Shown here one piece after another: positions 27,361 to 36,400 of a stretch of 64,000 bases of DNA. The DNA lies in assembly GCF_022063185.1 (NCBI RefSeq), contig NZ_CP091913.1:5929141-5993140 (forward strand), in the 5' to 3' direction. The DNA comes from Nostoc sp. UHCC 0870 (GTDB lineage: Bacteria > Cyanobacteriota > Cyanobacteriia > Cyanobacteriales > Nostocaceae). The notes under the pieces were generated by a model. The model saw nothing but the letters and a program-made list of their open reading frames with translations. It ran no database searches and was not told the DNA's origin. The translations under genes were made by a program, and so were the position numbers. Positions within the stretch are counted from its first letter, which is position 1; each line of letters opens with the position of its first letter.

Positions 27361-29985
27361 ATGTTAGAAAAATATCGTCAACACGTTGCTGAAAGGGCAG
27401 CCCTCGGTATTCCGCCCTTACCGTTAGATGCACAGCAAACCACAGAATTGTGTGAATTACTGAAAAATCCGCCCCAGGGTGAAGAAGATACATTATTACA
27501 TTTATTGCGCGATTGCATACCCCCTGGTGTAGATGCAGCTGCTTATGTGAAAGCTGGATTCTTGACAGGTATTGCTAAAGGCGAAATCAGTAGCCCTTTA
27601 ATTTCCTCAATTGAAGCAGTAGAATTACTGGGAACAATGGTAGGCGGTTATAATGTGCAGTCTTTAATTGAGTTGTTGCAATTCTCCACTAAAACCTCAG
27701 AAGCGGACACACCTTTGGTGATGGGAGGAGAAGGTAAAGAACCCATCGCTGCTTATGCCGCTACCGCCCTCAGCAAAACATTACTAGTGTATGATGCTTT
27801 CCATGATGTGTTGGAATTAGCGAAAATCAACCCCTACGCCAAGCAGGTAGTTAATTCCTGGGCAGAAGCAGAGTGGTTTACAGTTCGTCCCCAGCTACCA
27901 GAATATATTAACGTCACCGTGTTTAAAGTTCCTGGGGAAACCAACACCGATGATTTATCTCCAGCCACCCACGCCACCACCCGCCCAGATATTCCCCTCC
28001 ACGCCTTGGCTATGTTAGAGTCACGGCAACCGGGAAGCTTAGAAACCATTATTGAGTTGAAGAAAAAAGGACATCCTGTAGCTTATGTCGGGGATGTAGT
28101 GGGTACTGGTTCATCTCGGAAATCAGCGATTAACTCTGTTTTATGGCATATGGGGCAAGATATACCCTATGTTCCCAACAAACGCGCTGGGGGTTATATT
28201 TTAGGTAGTGCGATCGCGCCAATCTTTTTCAACACTGCTGAAGATGCCGGTGCTTTGCCTATTCAGTGCGATGTCACCAAACTCGAAACCGGCATGGTAA
28301 TTACCATCTATCCCTACAAAGGCGAAATTACCAACGAAGACGGCGAAGTCATTTCTACCTTCAGCCTCAAACCAGACACCATCCTCGATGAAGTCCGCGC
28401 CGGTGGACGCATCCCCCTACTTATTGGACGTACCCTCACCGACAAAACCCGCCAAGCATTAGGTTTAGAACCCAGCACCGTCTTCATCCGTCCCTACCAA
28501 CCAGGCGACACAGGGAAAGGCTACACCCTCGCCCAAAAAATGGTCGGTAAAGCTTGCGGTTTACCCGGTGTGCGTCCCGGTACATCCTGCGAACCCATCA
28601 TGACTACCGTTGGTTCTCAGGATACTACCGGCCCCATGACCCGCGACGAACTGAAAGAACTCGCTTGTCTAGGTTTCAGTGCAGACTTAGTAATGCAGAG
28701 TTTCTGTCACACCGCCGCCTATCCCAAACCCGTAGACATCAAAACCCACCACGACTTACCCGATTTCTTCTCTTCCCGTGGTGGTGTCGCCTTGCGTCCC
28801 GGTGATGGTATCATCCACTCATGGCTCAACCGGATGCTGTTACCCGACACCGTAGGCACAGGTGGAGACTCTCACACCCGCTTCCCCTTGGGAATATCCT
28901 TCCCCGCCGGTTCTGGGTTAGTCGCCTTTGCTGGTGCATTGGGTGTCATGCCTTTAGATATGCCAGAATCAGTATTAGTCAGATTCAAAGGGGAATTGCA
29001 ACCCGGTATCACCTTAAGAGATATTGTCAACGCCATTCCTTACGTCGCCATGCAACAAGGTTTGCTAACTGTCGAGAAAGAGAACAAGAAAAACATCTTC
29101 TCCGGCAAAATCTTGGAAATGGAAGGCTTACCAGATTTGAAAGTAGAACAAGCCTTTGAACTTACAGATGCTTCCGCCGAACGTTCATGTGCAGGCTGCA
29201 CCATTAAACTAAGTGTAGAAACAGTTTCGGAATATCTGCGTTCTAATATTGCCCTATTCAAAAATATGGTAGCCAGAGGTTATCAAGACGCGCGTACTAT
29301 CATGCGCCGCGTCGCTAAAATGGAAGAATGGTTAGCAAATCCTGTATTACTAGAAGCCGACGCAGATGCAGAATATGCCGCAATCATTGAAATTGATTTG
29401 AACGAAATCAAAGAACCAATTGTAGCTGCACCAAATGACCCCGATAATGTTAAATTATTATCGGAAGTTGCTAATGATCCAGTACAAGAAGTATTTGTTG
29501 GTTCTTGTATGACAAATATCGGTCATTATCGGGCAACAGCGAAAGTTTTAGAAGGTGCAGGGGAAGTCAAAACTCGCCTGTGGGTAGCACCACCCACCCG
29601 CATGGATGAACACCAGTTAAAAGAAGAAGGCGTATATAGCGTTTTTGGTGCGGCTGGTGCAAGAACAGAAATGCCTGGATGCAGTTTATGTATGGGAAAT
29701 CAGGCAAGAGTTGCTGATGGCACAACTGTATTTTCTACCTCTACCCGCAACTTCAATAATCGCATGGGTAAAGGTGCAAGAGTGTATTTAGGTTCTGCCG
29801 AATTAGCAGCAGTTTGTGCTTTGTTTGGACGCATTCCCACAGTGCAGGAATATCTTGATATTGTGGCGAGTAAGATTCATCCTTTTGCTGAGAATTTATA
29901 TCGGTATTTGAACTTTGATCAAATTGCCGGTTTTGAGGATGAGGGAAGGGTGATTTCTCAAGAGGAGCAGGCTTTGTTGGTATAG
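27361..29985 (+). CDS. acnB: aconitate hydratase B (2-methylisocitrate dehydratase)
   Basis: An 874-residue AcnB, the normal length, which converts citrate to isocitrate through a [4Fe-4S] cluster. Domain order is that of AcnB: N-terminal HEAT-like domain (about 1-160), swivel domain (about 165-380, DDLSPATHATTRPDIP and GTGSSRKSAINSVLWHMG), then the catalytic domains with TGGDSHTRFP. The cluster cysteines are in VGSCMTN and PGCSLCMGNQ. The start at ATG 27361 follows AGAGAGAA upstream. It is one of the few TCA-cycle genes expected in cyanobacteria, where it feeds 2-oxoglutarate synthesis for nitrogen assimilation. It is followed by a hairpin at 29990. Confidence 0.97.
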   Translation: MLEKYRQHVAERAALGIPPLPLDAQQTTELCELLKNPPQGEEDTLLHLLRDCIPPGVDAAAYVKAGFLTGIAKGEISSPLISSIEAVELLGTMVGGYNVQSLIELLQFSTKTSEADTPLVMGGEGKEPIAAYAATALSKTLLVYDAFHDVLELAKINPYAKQVVNSWAEAEWFTVRPQLPEYINVTVFKVPGETNTDDLSPATHATTRPDIPLHALAMLESRQPGSLETIIELKKKGHPVAYVGDVVGTGSSRKSAINSVLWHMGQDIPYVPNKRAGGYILGSAIAPIFFNTAEDAGALPIQCDVTKLETGMVITIYPYKGEITNEDGEVISTFSLKPDTILDEVRAGGRIPLLIGRTLTDKTRQALGLEPSTVFIRPYQPGDTGKGYTLAQKMVGKACGLPGVRPGTSCEPIMTTVGSQDTTGPMTRDELKELACLGFSADLVMQSFCHTAAYPKPVDIKTHHDLPDFFSSRGGVALRPGDGIIHSWLNRMLLPDTVGTGGDSHTRFPLGISFPAGSGLVAFAGALGVMPLDMPESVLVRFKGELQPGITLRDIVNAIPYVAMQQGLLTVEKENKKNIFSGKILEMEGLPDLKVEQAFELTDASAERSCAGCTIKLSVETVSEYLRSNIALFKNMVARGYQDARTIMRRVAKMEEWLANPVLLEADADAEYAAIIEIDLNEIKEPIVAAPNDPDNVKLLSEVANDPVQEVFVGSCMTNIGHYRATAKVLEGAGEVKTRLWVAPPTRMDEHQLKEEGVYSVFGAAGARTEMPGCSLCMGNQARVADGTTVFSTSTRNFNNRMGKGARVYLGSAELAAVCALFGRIPTVQEYLDIVASKIHPFAENLYRYLNFDQIAGFEDEGRVISQEEQALLV

Positions 29986-29989
29986 TCTA

Positions 29990-30023
29990 GATCATGGTGG
30001 GTATAATGCCCACCTGCATGATC
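29990..30023. terminator. hairpin after acnB
   Basis: GATCAT-GGTGGGTA pairs with TGCCCACC and ATGATC, with a 3-nt bulge on the right arm. It lacks a clean T-run, so factor-dependent termination or a structural role is possible. It isolates acnB from the following cassette. Confidence 0.5.
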
Positions 30024-30045
30024 ATCATGGTATTTTATGAATTAA

Positions 30046-30065
30046 TATAATGTAATGTATTACAT
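30046..30065 (+). promoter_or_regulatory. predicted promoter -10 box overlapped by a palindromic operator
   Basis: A consensus TATAAT lies at 30046-30051. A perfect inverted repeat, ATGTAAT-GT-ATTACAT (30050-30065), overlaps its downstream edge, 32 bp before the GTG of the ParA-like gene. This placement suits autorepression, most simply by the ribbon-helix-helix-like protein encoded second in the cassette. No good -35 box was seen. Confidence 0.45.
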
Positions 30066-30097
30066 AAACAACGTATTTTTAATCAGGAAAGTAAAAA

Positions 30098-30745
30098 GTG
30101 ATAATTCTTTGCACTCACAATGATGGAGGAGTAGGCAAAACAACTTTAGCTGTTCATACTGCTGGAATTTTTTTGGCACTATCAGAAACAACACTTTTGG
30201 TAGACTGTGATGACCAAGCGGATTTTTGGAAATTTTATACGGGAAGAGAACCTATTAAATCTCAAGATGTACATATTGAAGGATACAGAACAATTATATC
30301 CAATAAAGAACGTAAACCTATTAAGAGTTTAACTTTAAAAGGATATGATAATGTCGTTTTAGATATTGATAGTCCTTTACAAAATACTGTTCAAGTGATT
30401 GTTGGTAACAATCCTGATCTTATATTAGTTCCGGTCAACAAATCTCAAAGAACAAAATCACTAAATAATTTGCCGAGAACACTATCCGTAATTTCTAAAC
30501 TTTCTAAACCAGGTTTTTTTCCACAAGTAATCATAGTTCCATTAGGTGTTCCAAGAAATTTAGTTACTCAGGTAGTAGATAAAATAAATATTGAAAATAA
30601 ACCTCAAAATTGTAAAGTAGCCGAGGAAATGCCTGATTTGCAGGAAGAAATGCAACTTGCAATTTATGAAGATAAAAAATACATTTGGGAATATGAAAAT
30701 TATAGAAATTTACAAAAATACTTTTATAATTTAGTAAAAATATGA
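30098..30745 (+). CDS. small ParA/MinD-family ATPase with altered Walker A
   Basis: A 215-residue P-loop ATPase of ParA type Ib size, with no N-terminal DNA-binding domain. The P-loop reads HNDGGVGKTTLA: the signature Lys of the deviant Walker A (KGGxGKT) is Asp here, while the second Lys and Thr remain. Walker A-prime is LLVDCDDQADFW and Walker B is VVLDIDSPL. Later segments (LILVPVNKSQRT, VIIVPLGVPRNLV) follow the ParA fold. Start GTG 30098 has AGGA nine bases upstream. It overlaps the next gene by 4 bp (ATGA) and is very AT-rich compared with acnB, which suggests transfer. Plasmid-like partition or a defence role are both possible. Confidence 0.82.
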   Translation: MIILCTHNDGGVGKTTLAVHTAGIFLALSETTLLVDCDDQADFWKFYTGREPIKSQDVHIEGYRTIISNKERKPIKSLTLKGYDNVVLDIDSPLQNTVQVIVGNNPDLILVPVNKSQRTKSLNNLPRTLSVISKLSKPGFFPQVIIVPLGVPRNLVTQVVDKINIENKPQNCKVAEEMPDLQEEMQLAIYEDKKYIWEYENYRNLQKYFYNLVKI

Positions 30746-31209
30746 AGGAACAGTATATGTCTGCAAGTGTTTCTACAAATCCATCTGATGACTTTATGAT
30801 TAAACAAGCTATGACTGAAGGTAACTTACAAGCAGTGGAACTTGAATCAGTAAAGAAAATTGCTATTATCTTTACTGATGAACAACTGAAAAAAATTCAA
30901 GATATTACTGAAGCATTAGCATTATCTGTGACTGAAGTTCTAGATTCAGCAATTAGCTATGTTTATTTTTATAAAAAAAATCATCAAATAAAAGATATGT
31001 TATTGCTTGAACAAGGAAATAAAAACAAACCTGAGCAAATCAAAAATCAAAACAATCATAATGAAATGTATATTCATGCTCATACAAAATATTTGAACTT
31101 AACAACAGTAGTGAATCATAAGTTAGAAGAATTAGAAATGAAAGAAAAAATATCAGAATGTGTTTCTGCTGGAATAAATTTGCTTTATGAAAAGCTGATC
31201 ATTCAATAG
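30742..31209 (+). CDS. putative double ribbon-helix-helix protein, partner of the ParA-like ATPase
   Basis: A 155-residue protein with no clear family. Two segments have the strand-helix-helix spacing of ribbon-helix-helix DNA-binding folds: about 38-80 (KKIAIIFTDEQLKKIQDITEA, then SVTEVLDSAISYVY) and about 109-152 (MYIHAHTKYLNLTTVVNHKL, then KEKISECVSAGINLLYEK). The linker is Asn/Gln/Lys-rich. In type Ib partition loci the gene after parA is typically an RHH centromere-binding protein, so position and fold agree. The ATG overlaps the upstream TGA (translational coupling); ATG 30757 is an alternative. The RHH call is inferred from pattern only. Confidence 0.6.
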   Translation: MKEQYMSASVSTNPSDDFMIKQAMTEGNLQAVELESVKKIAIIFTDEQLKKIQDITEALALSVTEVLDSAISYVYFYKKNHQIKDMLLLEQGNKNKPEQIKNQNNHNEMYIHAHTKYLNLTTVVNHKLEELEMKEKISECVSAGINLLYEKLIIQ

Positions 31210-31226
31210 CAATCATTAAATAAATA

Positions 31227-31694
31227 ATGAAATATTTAGAAATTAATGCTTTAGTAAGTGGAATTATTTATTCCCATGAAGCCGTAAAACAAGAATTAGG
31301 TAGACGTTTTGCTCATTATCTCGGTTTAACACCGGGAAAATTAGGTAGTGATGGCGGAATAGATGGTTATGCAAATATCAATAACAATATAATTTATTTT
31401 CAATCTAAGTTATCTCAGAATATACTTGATGCTCCTTATGCAGCAGAATTTATCGGCAATATTGTGATTCATGAAGCTGATATTGGCATAATGTTGGCTG
31501 GTGTTGGCTACACAGATGGATTTCGTTCTCGTTTACAGCAGGCTTGTCAAAGTAAGCTACTGAAGATACGGGTAAAAACCCATCTATTAAGTCTTGAAGA
31601 TGTTTTTGGAGAAACTGAAGTCTTTCAAAAAGCATCTCAAGATTTACCTCAGTTAAGAAAATTGAGCAGTGATGAATGGACTAACTACAGATAG
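31227..31694 (+). CDS. Mrr-like PD-(D/E)XK nuclease domain protein
   Basis: A 155-residue protein made of little more than one restriction-endonuclease-like domain. After a helix with Glu23 come GSDGGIDG (40-47, acidic Asp42 and Asp46) and IIYFQSKL (Gln59, Lys61), the GxDG...QxK arrangement of Mrr-type type IV nucleases. The following helices (DAPYAAEFIGNIVIHEADIG) also fit that fold. It has no DNA-binding winged helix of its own. It starts 17 bp after the RHH-like gene on the same strand, so the three genes form one unit. Nuclease activity is inferred from the motif. Confidence 0.75.
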   Translation: MKYLEINALVSGIIYSHEAVKQELGRRFAHYLGLTPGKLGSDGGIDGYANINNNIIYFQSKLSQNILDAPYAAEFIGNIVIHEADIGIMLAGVGYTDGFRSRLQQACQSKLLKIRVKTHLLSLEDVFGETEVFQKASQDLPQLRKLSSDEWTNYR

Positions 31695-32091
31695 CTGATA
31701 TTAAAATAGGAAATTTGTAATTGTTCAGAGGTGAGACAATATACTGTATTTGCAACAGCTTAGAATGGTTAAAAGCAAAGAATAAGACTTATTCTTTTAT
31801 GGTCTATACTTTGTTAAGTAAACTTGCCATCAATGAGCCATGAATAATTGTAGCGAAAATAATATTACCGTAGATATCGCCCCCTCTTTCGCCCAGGGGT
31901 TTAGGGGTGTGATACCTACGGTAAGCTACCGCTAACGTATATAAAGAACGCCCAAATCCCAAAGTGCGATCGCGCTAAATTATTAATAAAACTGTTCAGC
32001 AAGCCCTATTTACATCTAATGTACAAAATTAGGTGTGTTAGTCCATTTAGGATGGAATGTTGACTAAAATTAATAATTTGAGGCGATCGCT
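31695..32091. other. intergenic region, no gene seen
   Basis: AT-rich spacer with a short C-rich/G-rich imperfect hairpin and a GC-rich dispersed repeat (about 31910-31938, CTACGGTAAGCTACCGCTAAC). A HIP1 site (GCGATCGC) lies directly before the moeA start. Confidence 0.5.
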
Positions 32092-33324
32092 ATGTTATCA
32101 GTCAGGGATGCAGCAGATATTATTTTTAATTTAGTTCAACCGCTAGATAGCCAACAAGATACAGAGGTTGTAGATTTATTCGCCGCCAATGGTCGCATTT
32201 TAGCAACGCCTGTCACCAGTCCCCTCGATTTTCCTCATTGGGATAATTCGGCGATGGATGGCTACGCGGTACGTTATGAAGATGTACAAAATGCTAACGC
32301 CGAACAACCAGTAAAGTTAGAAATTATTGCAGAAATTCCCGCAGGCTATCAACCAAAGTTTACCCTACAACCGGGACAAGCTGCGCGAATTTTTACCGGG
32401 GCAGTGATTCCCAAGGGTGCGGATACTGTAGTCATGCAAGAGCAGACGCGCCGGGAAGATAACTGCGTTTTGATTCTCACTGCATCCCAACCAGGGGAAT
32501 TTGTCAGACGCAAAGCTGCTTATTACCAAGCTGGAACACAATTATTACCAGGCGGGATTAGGTTAAATGCGGCGGAAATCGCCGTGTTAGCAGCAGCACA
32601 GTGTCCGCAAGTCAGGGTTTACCGTCGTCTTCGTGTAGCAATTTTTTCTACCGGGGATGAATTGGTGACAGTTAATCAACCCTTACAACCAGGACAAATT
32701 GTTGATTCCAATCAGTATGCTTTAGCTGCTTTAGTGCGACAAATGGGGGCAGAACCGATATTATTAGGCATTGTTAAGGATAACCCAGCAGCTTTAGAAG
32801 CAACTATTCAGCAAGCTATCGCTAACGCCGATATAGTGATTTCTTCTGGTGGTGTTTCTGTGGGGGATTATGACTACGTTGATAAAATTCTGGCTTCATT
32901 GGGTGCGATAATTCATATCCGTTCTGTAGCCATGCGCCCAGGAAAACCTCTCACAGTCGCCACTTTCTCCCAGTCCCCTATATATTTCGGTTTACCGGGA
33001 AATCCGGCGGCGGTGTTGGTAACTTTCTGGCGATTTGTGCAACCAACAATCCAGAAACTGGGGGGACTGGCTGAGGGTTGGGAAGCAGAATTAGTGAAAG
33101 TGCGATCGCATGATGAATTGCGATCGGACGGGAAGCGGGAAACTTATATTTGGGGACGGTTGCGTTTAATTGATGGAATTTATGAATTTCATCAAGCTGG
33201 TGGTAGTCATAGTTCTGGGAATTTAATTAATTTAGCTCAAACTAATGCTTTGGCTGTGCTGCCGGTAGGTCAAACATTAATTTCACCGGGGGAAGAAGTG
33301 CGAGTTTTACAGATATTAGGATGA
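32092..33324 (+). CDS. moeA: molybdopterin molybdenumtransferase
   Basis: A 410-residue MoeA that inserts molybdate into adenylated molybdopterin to make the active molybdenum cofactor (needed, for example, by nitrate reductase). It shows the N-terminal SPLDFPHWDNSAMDGYAVR motif, GAVIPKGADTVVMQE, IFSTGDEL, the MoCF-binding SSGGVSVGDYDYV, and MRPGKPLTVA with FGLPGNPAAVLVTF. The length and all motifs are normal. It starts at ATG 32092, immediately after a HIP1 octamer. No other cofactor genes are in the window. Confidence 0.96.
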   Translation: MLSVRDAADIIFNLVQPLDSQQDTEVVDLFAANGRILATPVTSPLDFPHWDNSAMDGYAVRYEDVQNANAEQPVKLEIIAEIPAGYQPKFTLQPGQAARIFTGAVIPKGADTVVMQEQTRREDNCVLILTASQPGEFVRRKAAYYQAGTQLLPGGIRLNAAEIAVLAAAQCPQVRVYRRLRVAIFSTGDELVTVNQPLQPGQIVDSNQYALAALVRQMGAEPILLGIVKDNPAALEATIQQAIANADIVISSGGVSVGDYDYVDKILASLGAIIHIRSVAMRPGKPLTVATFSQSPIYFGLPGNPAAVLVTFWRFVQPTIQKLGGLAEGWEAELVKVRSHDELRSDGKRETYIWGRLRLIDGIYEFHQAGGSHSSGNLINLAQTNALAVLPVGQTLISPGEEVRVLQILG

Positions 33325-33369
33325 TTCACTCACCAGGAGCATTCGCCGGAGGGTAGGCGCAGAGAGAAG

Positions 33370-33415
33370 AGAGATTTATTAACTACTTATGAGAGAAAGT
33401 AGTTAATAAATCTCT
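33370..33415. terminator. 18-bp perfect hairpin between moeA and the hybrid kinase gene
   Basis: 33370-33387 pairs perfectly with 33398-33415 around a 10-nt loop. It spans the last codons and stop of the hybrid kinase gene on the - strand and lies downstream of moeA, so it probably terminates both. The stem is AT-rich. Confidence 0.65.
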
Positions 33416-36400
33416 TGCTGTGTAGGGTTTAGATAAGAAGGCTGTCGCACCTACGAAAAGGGCTTGTTGGCGGTTGGCAGGTAAACCACTGGTGGCAATT
33501 ATCGTCACTTTGGGGTTGAGGGTTTTCATGGTGCGGATGGTGGTTAATCCGTCCATGTTGGGCATGAGCATATCTAGTAAGACTACGCTGATTTCTTGCT
33601 GATGTTGTGCATAAAGCGCGATCGCCTCAATACCGTCATTAGCTACAAGGGTTTTGTAGTTATAATTTTCTAAGGTTTCCTTGGTTGTTTCTTGGACTAT
33701 TAATTCATCGTCTACTATCAAAATTAACTCGCCGTTACCTCTGGGCAGTTCTCCTTCTATTTTGGACTCGGCTAATGTTCCTTCTCCTATTGGCAAGTAC
33801 ACTTGAAATTGTGTACCTCTGCCTACTTGACTCGATACTTGCACAAAACCACCGTGGTTTTTAACGATACCTAAAACTGTTGCTAGCCCTAGTCCTGTAC
33901 CTTGATCTATTTCTTTAGTTGTAAAAAATGGCTCAAAAATATGCTCTAATAACTTTGGAGGAATACCTATTCCTGTATCGGAGACTGTCATAACGATGTA
34001 GTTTCCCGGATGAGCATCAAGGTACATCCGTGCATAGGTTTCGTCAATTATCCGATTTTCCGCAGAGATAGTCAATATCCCACCATTGGGCATAGCATCA
34101 CGGGCATTGACTGCCAAATTCATCAATACCTGCTCTAGTTGGGTAGGATCGGCTTTAACCATCCACAGTGTGTTGCTGGGAATATGAGTCTGAATTTCTA
34201 TAGTTTTGGGAAATGTCTGTGTGATAACTTTAACTAATTCTTTGAGCAGATGTCCAGGTTGTAATAGAATCGGCTTCCCTTCTGTACCACGGGCAAAGGT
34301 GAGAATTTGTTTGACTAAGTTAGCTCCACGCTGAGAACTATTTTCTAGTGTTTTGAACAGTTCTTGAGTCCGCGCATCAACATTTTTGCATCTGGAAGGC
34401 AGTAATTGAGCAATCATCATGATGGGCGCAAAAACATTGTTGAGGTCGTGAGCAATACCACTTGCGAGCGTTCCTAAACTCTCCAGCCGTTGAGCGCGAT
34501 AAAATTGTTGCTCTAGTTGTTTTTTCTCTGTAATATCGGTGTTGACTACTAGGATGGATTGGGGGTTTCCAAATTCATCGCGTACCAGTGTCCACCGACT
34601 CGCAACGATAATTTTTTTCCCGGTTTTGGTGATTTGCTCCAACTCCCCTCGCCAAGAACCTTCCTCAATTGTTTCTTGCATACCTATTGCAAGTTGTGAT
34701 GATAATCCTTTACAAAATAACTCATCAGCTTTCTTACCCAAGCTTTCCTCTGTTGTCCAACCGTATAAGTTTTCAGCACCTCGACTCCAAAATAGAATAC
34801 GTTTTTCTAAATCTCGAACAAAAATAGCATCGGTAGCGATATCAATTAAAGCTGCTTGCTCTCGGATTTTTTGTTCTGCCTGTTTGCGCTCAGTTATGTC
34901 AGTGGAAATACCGCAAATGGCATAGGGTTGACCAACACTATCACAAAGGGGGAACTTGATGGTGAGGTAAGTGTGCAGCCCATCATCAAGCTGAATGTCT
35001 TCCTCAAACTCCCAAGAGGTTACAGAATTTAGGACTTTTTGATCGTTTCTGGTCAAGGCTTCCGCAAGGTTAGGAGAGAAGATTTCAGCGTTAGTGCTAT
35101 TTTTAACTTCCTCTCGTGTCAGGTGCATAATTCTTTCAAATTCTGAGTTAACTAGAATATGCTGCCCTTGAAGATCCTTGAGATAGATGATAGCAGGACA
35201 GTTATCGATAATTCCCTGAAGTCTTTGCTCACTTTCTCTTAGAGCTATCTCAGCATATTTGCGATCGGTAATATCATGATGCGCCCCAATCATACGCACT
35301 GGCTGACCAGTTTCATCGTAGAATACTTTGCCTTTGCCATTAGCCCAGTGTACTGTACCATCAGCCCAAACTACCCGAAACTCAATATCGCAGATAGCTT
35401 GCTCATCAATAGCCCGTGTCAATGACTGCTCTACGAATTCACGGTCTTCTGGATGGACGAAATTAAAAAATGATTCCAACTTACCGTCATGTGTATAGGG
35501 ATTGACATCAAATAAAGGGAACATACTCTCAGACCAGATCACCTCATTAGTTTTGAGATTCCAGTCCCAAATACCTGTGCTGCTAGCTGAGAGTGCAATT
35601 TGCAGCCGTTGCTCGCTTTCTCTCAAAGCAACCTCAGCATATTTACGCTCTGTAATGTCCATATTCACCCCAATCATTTGGAATGGCTGACCAGTTTGAT
35701 CGTAGAATACTGTTCCTTTGCATAATGACCAGCCAACTGTACCATCAGGGGCAATAAACCGGAACTCTATATCATGGGGTACTTGCTGGTCAATTGCTCG
35801 CAAAACTGACTGATGCAGCCGTTCACGGTCTTCAGGATGGACAATTAAATTTAAAAAATTTTCATAGTTAACATCAAATGTATCGGGAGTTTTACCAAAT
35901 AAAGAGAACAGATTCTCAGACCAGATTATCTGATTAGTTTTGAGATTCCAGTCCCAAATACCAATATTTCCAGCCCAGAGTGCGAGTTGTAGCCATTGTT
36001 CGCTTTGTCTGAGAACTATCTGAGTCTTTTTCTGTTCTTCAATGTCCCGCGCAAATCCCCAAGCCAATTCTTGTCCTTGTAATTTTAAGTAATTGGCGTT
36101 GATTTCTAAAGTAATTAGCTCGCCATCCCTACTGCGAAGCTGGCTCTCAAAAACTATAGAGCCTTGCTGCTTCAGCCTTTGCCAAAAATCAGCCCAAATT
36201 GCAGGTGTACACATATCCACATGAACATCATACACTGACATCGACAATAATTCGGCACGAGAATACTTTAGGGCATGACATATAGTATCGTTGACATAGA
36301 TATATCGACCATTGGAATCAATATAGGCGACTACATCTATTGCCCGATCAAGGCAAAATTGGTTTAACTGTAATGCTGTTTGTAGTTGTTTGCGCTCTGC

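Noticed and set aside
28554..29159. Arg-rich open frames inside acnB
   Set aside because: They are alternative-frame reads of the highly conserved acnB coding sequence.
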